This document shows, piece after piece, positions 54,441 through 63,624 of a stretch of 64,000 nt of DNA. This stretch comes from Thioclava sp. GXIMD2076 (lineage in GTDB: Bacteria > Pseudomonadota > Alphaproteobacteria > Rhodobacterales > Rhodobacteraceae), in the NCBI RefSeq assembly GCF_037949795.1, contig NZ_CP149933.1, forward strand, positions 626,001-690,000, in the 5' to 3' direction. Positions within the stretch are counted from its first letter, which is position 1. Every line of letters begins with the position of its first letter. The notes below the pieces were generated by a model. The model ran no database searches, was not told where the DNA came from, and saw only the letters and a program-made list of their open reading frames with translations. Position numbers and translations under genes: made by a program.

Positions 54441-55547
54441 ATGCTCGACGCTCAGACTACTTCTGTTTCGATCCGCGACTTGCGCGTGACCTATGGTACG
54501 ATGCACGTACTCGACGGGCTTAATCTCGACATCGCCGAGGGCGAGTTTCTTGTGCTCCTTGGCTCTTCTGGCTGCGGGAAATCTACGCTGTTGAATGCGA
54601 TAGCGGGGCTGAACACGGTAACCGCAGGCAAGATCATGATCTCCGGTCAGGATGTCACGCGCGCCGAGCCGAAAGATCGCGGTATCGGCATGGTCTTCCA
54701 GTCCTATGCGCTCTATCCGCGGATGACCGTCGCGCAGAATATGGGCTTCGGCTTAAAGATCCGTGGCATGGCCAAGGCAGAGATCGCCGAACGCGTGAAC
54801 CACACTGCCAAATTCCTACAAATCGAACACCTCCTGAAACGTCGTCCCGCCGATCTGTCCGGCGGACAGCGTCAGAGGGTAGCCATCGGGCGTGCTCTAG
54901 TCCGTAAGGCGGATGTTTTCCTTTTTGATGAGCCGCTATCTAATCTCGACGCGCAACTGCGTGCAGATCTGCGCATCGAGATCAAGCGCCTTCACCAGTC
55001 GCTTGGCAATACGATGATCTATGTCACTCATGACCAGGTCGAGGCTATGACGCTTGCAGACCGCATCGCGGTGATGAAGGACGGCAAGATCCAGCAACTG
55101 GCACCTCCAGCCGAGGTCTATACCCGCCCTGCAAATCTCTTTGTTGCCGGGTTCCTCGGAACTCCCAAGATGAACTTTATTGAAGGCGAGATCTCCTCTG
55201 GACCGCAGGGACCTCATTTCACGACGGCTGACATGAGTTTTGCTCTTGATCGGATATCGAGCGCGCCTCTCGCCTTTACCGGCCCCGCAACATTAGGCCT
55301 ACGCCCCGAAGATTTCGTGCTCTGTCCAGAAGGCACCGCCGGATCATTAGCGGCAGAGGTCACATTGATCGAGCCCCTTGGCTCGGAGACCATCATCTGG
55401 GCCACGACCGCCAACGGCACCCAGCTCTCGCTTCGTTTGGGCAGCGCACAAGGCCAACACTTGCCTGCTCTCGGCACGCAGGTCTTCCTCCAGCCCGATC
55501 TGGTACGTGCCTCCCTCTTCGATACCCAATCAGGCCAGCGCCTGTAA
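54441..55547 (+). CDS. sugar ABC transporter ATP-binding protein, MalK/UgpC type
   Basis: A 368-residue ATPase with [11 protein letters not shown] (Walker A), [35 protein letters not shown] and the H-loop [15 protein letters not shown]. The C-terminal 130 residues are the TOBE/regulatory domain ([10 protein letters not shown]). It energises the importer formed by the genes at 53581, 59775 and 61054. Confidence 0.92.
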   Translation: MLDAQTTSVSIRDLRVTYGTMHVLDGLNLDIAEGEFLVLLGSSGCGKSTLLNAIAGLNTVTAGKIMISGQDVTRAEPKDRGIGMVFQSYALYPRMTVAQNMGFGLKIRGMAKAEIAERVNHTAKFLQIEHLLKRRPADLSGGQRQRVAIGRALVRKADVFLFDEPLSNLDAQLRADLRIEIKRLHQSLGNTMIYVTHDQVEAMTLADRIAVMKDGKIQQLAPPAEVYTRPANLFVAGFLGTPKMNFIEGEISSGPQGPHFTTADMSFALDRISSAPLAFTGPATLGLRPEDFVLCPEGTAGSLAAEVTLIEPLGSETIIWATTANGTQLSLRLGSAQGQHLPALGTQVFLQPDLVRASLFDTQSGQRL

Positions 55548-55573
55548 CCTACTTCCATCCGTCAGGAAAAATC

Positions 55574-56338
55574 ATGACTTCTCCGCTTCTTTCGTTCCAG
55601 CTCTATACCGCCCGCGCGTCTGACTCACTCGACACCCAGCTTGCCGAACTGGCAGCTATGGGGATCACCAATGTCGAGCCTTTTGGCGAGCTTTATGCAG
55701 ATCTGGACGGGCTGCATTCCATTCTAGCTCAGCACAACATGACAGCACTTAGCGGGCATTTCGACCTCGAGATGCTCGAAGCAGAACCTGCCCGTGCCAT
55801 CGAGATCGCCCGTCGATTGGGGATGAAAACCATTATCGCGCCTTGGCTCGAGCCCGAAGACCGCCCGGTCGACCTGGCAGGGTGGCAAGCCCTTGCAGCG
55901 CGCCTTCTTGCGGTTGGCGACCAGATGCGCGCGGGAGGCTTTATCTTTGCATGGCATAACCACGAGTTCGAATTCGAGCCTTTGCCCTGTGGCACGATGC
56001 CGATCGAAGTCATCATGAACGAGGCAGGCTGCGCGCTGGAACTCGATGTTGCATGGGTCGTGCGCGCGGGGGGGGACCCGCTCATGTGGATCGAGCGTTA
56101 TGCCGAGCGCATCATTGCCGTCCACGTCAAGGATATCGCGCCCGAAGGCCAGAACCTCGATCAGGATGGCTGGACCAATGTCGGCCAAGGCATCGTCGAC
56201 TGGCCTGCTGTGTGGGCCATGCTTCCCAAAACTGGCGCAAGTCTTGCAATTCTCGAACATGACGAACCGAAAGACTGGCTCGATTTCGCGACCCAAAGCT
56301 CTGCAGCCGTTCGCCAACTCGACGGAGTTGCAGTGTGA
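55574..56338 (+). CDS. sugar phosphate isomerase/epimerase-like TIM barrel 1
   Basis: A 254-residue AP-endonuclease-2/xylose-isomerase-like barrel. Metal-ligand stretches are WHNHEFEFEP, LELDVAWVVRAGGDP and AVHVKDIAPEGQN, then AILEHDEPKDW at the end. Such proteins isomerise, epimerise or beta-eliminate keto-sugars. It overlaps the next gene (GTGA), giving strong coupling with a Gfo/Idh/MocA dehydrogenase. Confidence 0.87.
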   Translation: MTSPLLSFQLYTARASDSLDTQLAELAAMGITNVEPFGELYADLDGLHSILAQHNMTALSGHFDLEMLEAEPARAIEIARRLGMKTIIAPWLEPEDRPVDLAGWQALAARLLAVGDQMRAGGFIFAWHNHEFEFEPLPCGTMPIEVIMNEAGCALELDVAWVVRAGGDPLMWIERYAERIIAVHVKDIAPEGQNLDQDGWTNVGQGIVDWPAVWAMLPKTGASLAILEHDEPKDWLDFATQSSAAVRQLDGVAV

Positions 56339-57507
56339 GAGAGAATACTAAGCCTCTGCGCGTCGGGGTAATCGGATGTGGAAATATCTCTGATACCTAT
56401 TTTACAAATGGACCGCTCTTGCAAGACATCGACTACATCGCTTGCGCAGACCTGCGCCCCGAGGCGGCGCGGTCCAAAGCGGTGACATACGGCATTGAGG
56501 CAATGGAGGTCGACGCACTTCTGGCGCGTGATGACCTCGATGTCATTCTCAATCTGACCATTCCTGCCGTGCATGCCGAGACCTCCTTGCGCATCCTCGA
56601 TGCGGGAAAACATGTCTATACCGAAAAGCCTCTGGCGCTTAGCCTAGCCGAGGTCGATGCGATGGAGGCCGCAGCCGCTGCGCGTGGCCTGCGGATTGGT
56701 ACTGCGCCGGACACGTTCCTCGGCCCCGCGCAGCAACAAGCGCGGGCTCTCGTTGATGCGGGTACAATCGGTGAGGTGGTCACCGGTCTTGCCACCGTCC
56801 TGTCGCATGGGATGGAAGACTGGCACCCTTCGCCAGACTTCTTCTACCGCAAAGGCGGTGGTCCTGTTCTCGACATGGGCCCCTATTACATTGCGTCACT
56901 CGTCAATATGCTCGGGCCGGTCACGCGGGTTCAGGCCAGCGGACGGATCGGCCGGCGCACACGTCTGGTTACGGCCGACGGCCCTCTCAAGGGGCAGAGC
57001 ATTCCTGTCGAGACCTTCACCACGCTCAATGCCCTCCTGAGCTTCGAGAGCGGCGCCGAGATTACCTTCCTCGCAAGCTGGGATGTCGCAAATACCGATC
57101 TACGCCCGATCGAGTTGCACGGCACCAAAGGCACGCTCCGGATTTGCGATCCCAATGATTTTGGCGGAATCATCGCGCAGGGCGATCTTGTAGGGGGCTT
57201 CACCGAGATAGATACATCGACCCGCGCTTTCGGGGCCAATAACCGTCTGTGGCTGGGCGAGTTTCCATTCTCCTGCTATCGCGGACTAGGGCTTGCGGAA
57301 ATGGCCCGCGCGATTTCTGAAGGACGCGCACATCGCTGTGATACCGAATTCGGACGGCATGTGCTTGAGGTTATGCTCGCCATCGAGACGGCAGCCATTG
57401 AAGGACGCTCCCTCTATATCAATAGCCGTCCCAAGCGGCCCGCAGCCTTTACACCCGAGGAGGCCATAACCTTCCGTGCAGCGCAATCCGTGGAGGTGCT
57501 CCCGTGA
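56335..57507 (+). CDS. Gfo/Idh/MocA-family oxidoreductase 1
   Basis: A 390-residue NAD(P)-dependent sugar dehydrogenase starting with GTG. The Rossmann part has VGVIGCGNISDTYF near residue 10 and the family's EKPLA (HVYTEKPLALSLAE) near 97; the C-terminal part has GGGPVLDMGPYYIASLVNML. It probably oxidises a ring hydroxyl of the imported sugar. A GTGA overlap links it to the second isomerase gene. Confidence 0.9.
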   Translation: MRENTKPLRVGVIGCGNISDTYFTNGPLLQDIDYIACADLRPEAARSKAVTYGIEAMEVDALLARDDLDVILNLTIPAVHAETSLRILDAGKHVYTEKPLALSLAEVDAMEAAAAARGLRIGTAPDTFLGPAQQQARALVDAGTIGEVVTGLATVLSHGMEDWHPSPDFFYRKGGGPVLDMGPYYIASLVNMLGPVTRVQASGRIGRRTRLVTADGPLKGQSIPVETFTTLNALLSFESGAEITFLASWDVANTDLRPIELHGTKGTLRICDPNDFGGIIAQGDLVGGFTEIDTSTRAFGANNRLWLGEFPFSCYRGLGLAEMARAISEGRAHRCDTEFGRHVLEVMLAIETAAIEGRSLYINSRPKRPAAFTPEEAITFRAAQSVEVLP

Positions 57508-58568
57508 CCCTACGCACGATGAAAGGACCGGGCCTGTTTTTGGCGCAGTTTATCGGCGCCGAGCCGCCGTTCGACAGCCTTACCGGTCTGGCGCAATGGG
57601 CGTCTGGCCTTGGATTCAAGGGTCTGCAGGTCCCGACCGGAGATCCGGCAATCTTCGATCTGGCCCTTGCGGCCAGCTCGGACAGCTATTGTGATGATGT
57701 GAAAGGGCTGTTGTCGGATCATGGCTTGGAAATCACCGAGCTCTCGACCCATATTCAGGGCCAGCTTGTGGCAGTGCATCCTGCCTATGACACGCTTTAT
57801 GATGGTTTTGCTCCTGCGGCAAAGCGTGGCAACCCCGCCGCACGGCAGGCATGGGCTGTCGAGAGCCTGATGCTGGCAGCACAGGCCAGCCGTCGGTTGG
57901 GACTAGACGCTCATGCGACATTTTCTGGTTCGTTGGCTTGGCCCTATCTCTATCCATGGCCGCAGCGTCCTGCGGGACTGATCGAGGAAGCCTTTGACGA
58001 ACTCGCCTCGCGCTGGCGCCCGATCCTCGATGCGTTCGATGCTGCGGGAGTGGATCTGTGTTACGAGATCCATCCCGGAGAGGATCTTTTCGATGGTTAT
58101 ACGTTCGAGATGTTCCTCGACCGTGTGGGTGGGCATCAACGTGCCAAGATCCTTTACGACCCCTCCCATTTCGTCTTGCAGCAGCTTGATTATCTAGGGT
58201 TCATAGACCGCTATCACGAGCGTATCGGAATGTTCCACGTCAAGGATGCCGAGTTTGTACCGTCCGCCAGTCAGGGTGTCTATTCGGGCTATGCGCCTTG
58301 GGTCGAGAGAGCGGGCCGCTTCCGCTCGACCGGAGATGGTCAGGTCGACTTCAAAGCCGTCTTCTCGCGCCTTGCACAATATGGCTTCGACGGTTGGGCC
58401 GTGCTTGAATGGGAATGCGCCTTGAAACATCCCATGGATGGCGCCGCGGAAGGGGCGCGCTTTATCGCGGATCATATCATCCGCGTTACAGACCGCGCCT
58501 TTGATGACTTTGCGGCCGCAGGAACCGATGCCGCAGCCAACCGGCGACTATTGGGGCTTTCTTCATGA
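57504..58568 (+). CDS. sugar phosphate isomerase/epimerase-like TIM barrel 2
   Basis: A 354-residue larger barrel of the same superfamily, with VDLCYEIHPGEDLFDG, ILYDPSHFVLQQLDY, GMFHVKDAEF and AVLEWECALKHPMDGAAEGA. It has the extra segments of the longer isomerase group. GTG 57504 overlaps the previous stop; an ATG at 57519 is an alternative. It is coupled to the second Gfo/Idh/MocA gene by ATGA. Confidence 0.87.
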   Translation: MTLRTMKGPGLFLAQFIGAEPPFDSLTGLAQWASGLGFKGLQVPTGDPAIFDLALAASSDSYCDDVKGLLSDHGLEITELSTHIQGQLVAVHPAYDTLYDGFAPAAKRGNPAARQAWAVESLMLAAQASRRLGLDAHATFSGSLAWPYLYPWPQRPAGLIEEAFDELASRWRPILDAFDAAGVDLCYEIHPGEDLFDGYTFEMFLDRVGGHQRAKILYDPSHFVLQQLDYLGFIDRYHERIGMFHVKDAEFVPSASQGVYSGYAPWVERAGRFRSTGDGQVDFKAVFSRLAQYGFDGWAVLEWECALKHPMDGAAEGARFIADHIIRVTDRAFDDFAAAGTDAAANRRLLGLSS

Positions 58569-59713
58569 GCCGCCGGATCCGACTGGGTATGGTAGGGGGC
58601 GGCGCGGGCGGATTTATCGGTGGTGTCCATCGCATGGCCGCGCGCCTTGACCACCGCTTCGATCTCGTCGCAGGTGCGCTCTCATCGGACCCCGCCCGCG
58701 CGGCGGCCTCCGCCTTGGAATGTGGCATCGCTCCCGAACGCAGCTATAGCGATTATCGTGATATGGCCCGAAAGGAAGCTGCCCGTCCCGATGGTGTGGA
58801 GGTCGTGTCGATTGTTACGCCGAACCACCTGCATGTACCGGTAGCTTGCGCGTTTCTCGAAGCAGGTATCCATGTGATCTGCGACAAGCCCTTGGCCAGC
58901 ACCTACGAAGATGCGCAAGCCCTATACGAGGTTCTGGAACGGGCGGGGCGCCTGTTTGTCCTGACCCATAACTATTCGGGCTATCCTATGGTGCGGCATG
59001 CACAGGAGCTGGTGACCCAGAATGCCTTAGGTCCGCTGCGCGTGGTTCAGGTTGAATATGCGCAGGACTGGCTTGCTCGCAATGTCGAGCGGCAGGGCGT
59101 GAAAGGTGCGGAATGGCGGACTGACGTGGCGCGCGCCGGTCTCGGCGGGGCGATCGGGGATATCGGCACGCATGCATACCATCTGATGCGGTTCGTGACG
59201 GGGCTGCGTCCCGAGAGCCTTCGTGCGGAGCTCAGTTCATTTGTGTCCGGACGAAGCCTCGATGATGACGCGCAGATCATGTTGCGTTTCGAAGGTGGAG
59301 CGCGCGGGATGCTTTGGGCAAGTCAGGTCGCCAGTGGACATGCGAACGGGCTCCGGCTGAGGGTCTATGGTGAAAAGGCCGGCATCGAATGGCTACAGGA
59401 AGAGCCAGACCGTCTGTCCTTCAGACCGCTGGATGGGCCTGCCCAGACATTTATCCGCGGTGGGCACGGGATCGGCGAGGCCGCTACGGCGGCGACCCGC
59501 ATACCGGGCGGCCATCCTGAAGGATATCTCGAGGCGTTCGCCACGCTCTATCGCGAGGCGGCAGACAAGATCCTTGCCTTCGAGACAGGAACGCCTTCTC
59601 CGGACCTTCCAGGCATCGTCGAAGGTCTTGAAGGCATGCGCTTTATTCTCGCGGCGGTCCAATCTGCCCAGAACGATGGCAGCAGAGTGCTCCTCCACTC
59701 GGCCGACGCATAA
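58565..59713 (+). CDS. Gfo/Idh/MocA-family oxidoreductase 2
   Basis: A 382-residue dehydrogenase with LGMVGGGAGGFIGGVH near residue 7, CDKPLAS near 108 and GAIGDIGTHAYHLMRFVTGL near 196. The first Gly-rich loop and the IGDIGTHAYHL motif place it in a different subgroup from its neighbour at 56335. Two dehydrogenases with two isomerases suggest oxidation and later reduction of the sugar ring. Confidence 0.9.
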   Translation: MSRRIRLGMVGGGAGGFIGGVHRMAARLDHRFDLVAGALSSDPARAAASALECGIAPERSYSDYRDMARKEAARPDGVEVVSIVTPNHLHVPVACAFLEAGIHVICDKPLASTYEDAQALYEVLERAGRLFVLTHNYSGYPMVRHAQELVTQNALGPLRVVQVEYAQDWLARNVERQGVKGAEWRTDVARAGLGGAIGDIGTHAYHLMRFVTGLRPESLRAELSSFVSGRSLDDDAQIMLRFEGGARGMLWASQVASGHANGLRLRVYGEKAGIEWLQEEPDRLSFRPLDGPAQTFIRGGHGIGEAATAATRIPGGHPEGYLEAFATLYREAADKILAFETGTPSPDLPGIVEGLEGMRFILAAVQSAQNDGSRVLLHSADA

Positions 59714-59774
59714 AAACCGGTCCGGCCATATGGCCGGATTGCCAAAATACCAAAATACATCAACAGGGAACAAC

Positions 59775-61043
59775 ATGATGAAAAAGAAGAACATGTCACG
59801 GTCACTTTCGGGGCTTACCTCCGGTATCGCGTTGAGCGCGTTCTGCCTTGTTACCCCCGCTCATGCCGATCCGGTCAAGGCACAGGTCATGCATTGGTGG
59901 ACTAGCGGCTCCGAGGCGTCAGCATTGCAGGTGATGGTCAAAGATTTCAACGCCAATGGCGGTGAATGGGTCGATAACGCCGTGCCCGATTTCGAGAGTG
60001 CGCTCGCAGCGGCGACCAGTTCGATCATCGGCGGTAATCCTCCGGATGCTCTGCAGTTCAACGCAGGCACCCAATTTGCCGATCTTGCCCAGAAAGGCTA
60101 TCTGACTGACCTGAGCAGCTATGCCGAAACCGGTCATTGGGACAAAGCTCTGCCGCCTGCGCTACTGAAAGCCGTGTCCTATGATGGCAAGGTCTATGCA
60201 ATGCCGGTCGATAACCATGGCGAGAACTGGCTCTGGGTCAATAAAAAGGTCATGGCTGATGCGGGGGTGACGATGCCCGAGGATTGGTCCGGCTTCTTCC
60301 CGATGCTCGACACCCTCAAAGCCGCAGGTGTTACACCCATCGCGCATGGCGGTGAAGCGTGGCAAACGCTCGAGCTGTTCTATCAGGTCATGATGTTCCG
60401 TGGCGATCTCGACCTTTACAATGCGATCTTGGTCGATGGCGATACCGACAAGATCAACTCACCTGAATTCAAGGCTTTTGCCGAGGACTTCAAACGCCTC
60501 ACCAATTATATCGACGCAGGATCGCCCGGCCGCAAATGGAATGACGCGACGGCCATGGTCATTCAGGGCAAGGCTGCGATGCAGTTCATGGGCGATTGGG
60601 CCAAGGGCGAGTTTACCGCAGCTGGCCTCGAGGCAGGGAAGGATTACGAGTGTCTTCTCGGCCTTGGTGGAAAAGACCACTTTGTCATCAGCAGCGATGT
60701 CTTCGTGCTGCCTGCTGCCAAGAGACAGGACAAGAAAGCCGTTGATGATTTGCTGGTCAAAACCATGATGTCCCCCGAGGTTCAGGTCGCATTTAACAAA
60801 GTGAAGGGTGGTATCCCGGCACGGCTCGACGCGGATGGAAGCTCGCTCGATGCTTGTGCCTCGAAAGGATATAAAGCCATGCAGGATCCGTCCATGCAGG
60901 TTGCAGGACCCGAGATCAGTGCGAGCGCTGACCGCGTCGGGGCCATTCAGGATGCCGTTTCGGAATATTGGAATACGCCTTCGATGAGCGCCGAGGACTT
61001 TGCGGCATCGCTCACCGATGCGATCGAAATGACGGCAGAATAA
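59775..61043 (+). CDS. sugar ABC transporter substrate-binding protein
   Basis: A 422-residue CUT1 solute-binding protein. The signal peptide ends at TPAHA before DPVKAQVMHWW; family stretches are HWWTSGSEASALQVM, YAMPVDNHGENWLWVNKKVM and AAMQFMGDWAKGEF. The start at 59775 has AGGGAA upstream; a longer frame overlapping the previous gene is rejected. It lies near the end of the operon, an unusual position. Confidence 0.92.
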   Translation: MMKKKNMSRSLSGLTSGIALSAFCLVTPAHADPVKAQVMHWWTSGSEASALQVMVKDFNANGGEWVDNAVPDFESALAAATSSIIGGNPPDALQFNAGTQFADLAQKGYLTDLSSYAETGHWDKALPPALLKAVSYDGKVYAMPVDNHGENWLWVNKKVMADAGVTMPEDWSGFFPMLDTLKAAGVTPIAHGGEAWQTLELFYQVMMFRGDLDLYNAILVDGDTDKINSPEFKAFAEDFKRLTNYIDAGSPGRKWNDATAMVIQGKAAMQFMGDWAKGEFTAAGLEAGKDYECLLGLGGKDHFVISSDVFVLPAAKRQDKKAVDDLLVKTMMSPEVQVAFNKVKGGIPARLDADGSSLDACASKGYKAMQDPSMQVAGPEISASADRVGAIQDAVSEYWNTPSMSAEDFAASLTDAIEMTAE

Positions 61044-61053
61044 GGATAGTTCC

Positions 61054-61938
61054 ATGGCGGCTCGAATGATAACCCCCATTTTTCGCCCAAGCAGGGCCGC
61101 CATGGCTCTTTGGCCCACCTGGATCATCGTGCTGGCCGCCTATGTCGGCACGATGATCTGGACCGTCGGCATTTCCTTCACACCGTCAAAACTCGTGCCA
61201 GAAATGGTCTTTGCGGGAGGCAAGCAATACGAGCGTCTCTTCCATGCCTCGCGCTGGATGAACTCGGTTGATAATATGCTGGTTTTTGGCGTGCTTTTCG
61301 TAGTCGCCAGTCTTGTTCTGGGCACATTGATGGCCATCGCACTGGACCGCAAGATTGCATTGGAAGGCACGATCCGGACCATCTATCTCTATCCCTATTC
61401 TTTATCTTTTATCGTTACAGGTGTCGTCTGGCGTTGGATGATGGATCCTACCCTTGGTATCCAGAAGACTCTGAACGACCTTGGCTGGACGTCTTTCCGC
61501 TTTGATTGGGTGGTTGATCCGGACAAGGCGATTTATGCGGTCGTGCTCGCAGCAGTTTGGCAATCGGCAGGGCTTGTTATGGCGCTTATGCTTGCGGGAT
61601 TGCGTGGCGTGGATCCTGATTTGTGGAAAGCGATCAAAGTCGACGGGATTCCAATCTGGCGTGGTTACGTTTCCATCGTGCTGCCCACACTCCGTCCCAT
61701 TGTCGTTACGGCAGTTGTCCTTCTCGGCTTGGGTGTAGTGAAGTCCTACGATCTGGTCGTGGCACTCACGAATGGTGGCCCGGGAATGGCGACCGATGTT
61801 CCTGCGAAATTTATCATGGACTTCCTGTTCCTGCGTTCGAACATCGCATTCGCGTCCGCAGCCGCCACTGTTATGCTCGTGACTGTCGCGATTGCCATCG
61901 CGCCATGGATATACGTTGTCTATATTCGGAAACGTTGA
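61054..61938 (+). CDS. carbohydrate ABC transporter permease, MalF type
   Basis: A 294-residue permease with six or seven helices and the EAA loop KAIKVDGIPIWRGYVSIVLP near residue 192. It pairs with the MalG-type permease at 53581. It is the last gene; the sequence turns into an IS110 leader remnant within about 10 nt of its stop, so anything formerly downstream has been lost or moved. Confidence 0.9.
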   Translation: MAARMITPIFRPSRAAMALWPTWIIVLAAYVGTMIWTVGISFTPSKLVPEMVFAGGKQYERLFHASRWMNSVDNMLVFGVLFVVASLVLGTLMAIALDRKIALEGTIRTIYLYPYSLSFIVTGVVWRWMMDPTLGIQKTLNDLGWTSFRFDWVVDPDKAIYAVVLAAVWQSAGLVMALMLAGLRGVDPDLWKAIKVDGIPIWRGYVSIVLPTLRPIVVTAVVLLGLGVVKSYDLVVALTNGGPGMATDVPAKFIMDFLFLRSNIAFASAAATVMLVTVAIAIAPWIYVVYIRKR

Positions 61939-61949
61939 AAGAAGCTGTG

Positions 61950-62050
61950 CTGGGGCCTTGATGCTGTAACCGCCCCCGTCGGTATCTCTGGGCCATCGTG
62001 CGGCTGAAACGATCCATAAGGGGAGCGGATATGTCAGAACCTATGGTTGT
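61950..62050 (+). mobile_element. 5' leader remnant of an IS110-family element
   Basis: GGGGCCTTGATGCTGTAACC, the GGTATCTCTGGGCCATC segment and AAGGGGAGCGGATATGTCAG match the leader before the IS110 relic at 19694 position by position, including the ATGTCAGAA start. After three or four codons the coding similarity stops. The following 62051-62272 contain no gene that I can support. Confidence 0.65.
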
Positions 62051-62272
62051 GTCGCAAGAAATACGGCTTGGCTCGAAACGCCCCTCGCTTGGATATGCTT
62101 ATCCTGCGAGCGCCGCGATGATCTGGAATGCGTAGGGCTCATCACGCTATCTGCCCTTTAGGGAGGATGTGCGCGGTCCCACGCCAGCGCAAGTGGCGGC
62201 GGCTGAGCAAAAGGCTTCGAACCCCATTATCGGGCGCGTAATGGGCATGATAATGCGGTGGTGGTGCTGAAG

Positions 62273-63345
62273 TGGTCCCCATTTCCCGGACAGTTTTTCG
62301 GCGGCGCTGAGGTTGCCTATAGGTCATGCTGCCGCCTTCCAATCGAGACCTTGATGGGCTTTTGGGGGGCATCGAGCGTCGAATGGGGGCTCTTGGTAAT
62401 CTAGGAGATCATCCGCTTCCCAGTGCCGCTGCGAGCTGGGGTGCCTGTCTCAAACGCGTTCAGATAGACGCATTCGTAGTTCAGCGACCGCAAAAGCCGC
62501 GCGATCATCACGTTATCCATCCACCGGCCTCGCCCGTCCACCGATATCTTCAAAGTTGCGTCTGCGAAAATCTCCGTGAAGCGCGGGCTTGTGAACGGAC
62601 GGCTTTAGTCCGTGTTGAATATGTCGGGCTTGCCATGCCGTGGCGGTTTCCTCCAAGGCCTCGATACAGAACTCCACATCCATGGTATTCGACAGACGCC
62701 GTGACAGAACCCGGCGCGTCGTCCAATCCATAATGGCGAGCAGGTAAAGGAACCCGCGCTGCATCAAGATGTAGGCAATGTCGACATACCAGACGTGATC
62801 GGGCCGCGCGCCTGGTACTTCAGAAATAAATATCGATGTTTACGTTTAGACGGATGTGGCCGCGAGGTCCTGGGCCCTTGATAAACAGCCCGCAGATCCA
62901 TCCTGTCCATGAGCCTTCTGACTCGCTTGCGCCAGAGGCAATATCCTTGGTTGCGCAGATGCCGCGCCACATGACGGCTGCCGTAGAACGGCGTCTCCAT
63001 GAACTGCGCGTCGGCAAGCTTCATCAAGGCTAGGTTCAGCGGCGGCTCGGATCTGCTCGGGCTGTAAAACGCCGAGCGGCTGAGCCCGAGCAAGGCGCAT
63101 TGCCGCAGGATCGACAGCTCGGGATGATGGGGAGCGATCATGTCCCGCCACAGCTATACCCTCGCCGTCCGCTCGCCGTCGCCAGCGGCGGTAGAACCAG
63201 GCTTTGGCCTCTCCGGCAGTGAGTTCCGCGCGGCTGCGGACCGGCGCGCCCGCCATCCGGCTGATCTCCTCCGAGATGCCGAGCGTCGCACGGGCAGAAA
63301 TATCGCAAAGGAGCGGGCGGCGGAGCGCAACGGTAGGAGATGTCA
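62273..63345 (-). mobile_element. IS-B copy 2, degenerate IS3-family element
   Basis: Minus-strand relic. orfB pieces read LSILRQCALLGLSRSAFYSP, FYGSRHVARHLRNQGYCLWR and RVRRLMDRMDLRAVYQGPRT (63141-62764), then RGFLYLLAIMDWTTRRVLSR and LSNTMDVEFCIEALEE (62767-62640). An orfA relic (ISEEISRMAGAPVRSRAELT, EAKAWFYRRWRRRA) lies at about 63270-63150. Frameshifts separate the pieces. Its end at 62273-62360 repeats 2171-2260. Confidence 0.8.
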
Positions 63346-63593
63346 TGTGATCGATGTCTTTTCCGGATGGTGGTGGGGCTATGATTGGCGTTCATGTTTT
63401 GCGGTTTCAAGACGGTCTGAAGGTTCGCTCGCGCGTGTCTGCGTTGATGTTTGTGTGTGGTGATTCCTGACTATGAGTGTCTGTTGTGGTGTGTGTCTGG
63501 GTCTGTGTCATAAAACTGATCGAAATAACTATATATATTTCAGTATGTTATTTGAATTTTTGTATGAATTTATGATTTTCGTTGAAAAAGGGG

Positions 63594-63622
63594 TTGCGGT
63601 GTTTGGGTGTTGTCCGTAAATA
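63594..63622 (+). promoter_or_regulatory. rrn operon promoter
   Basis: TTGCGG (63594-63599), 17-nt spacer, TAAATA (63617-63622): a well-spaced sigma70-type promoter, preceded by A/T-rich sequence that could act as an UP element (63530-63590). Confidence 0.75.
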
Positions 63623-63624
63623 CC

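Noticed and set aside
62051..62272. Short ORFs between the IS110 stub and IS-B
   Set aside because: No recognisable domain, stop-rich in all frames, and no ribosome site; treated as IS debris.
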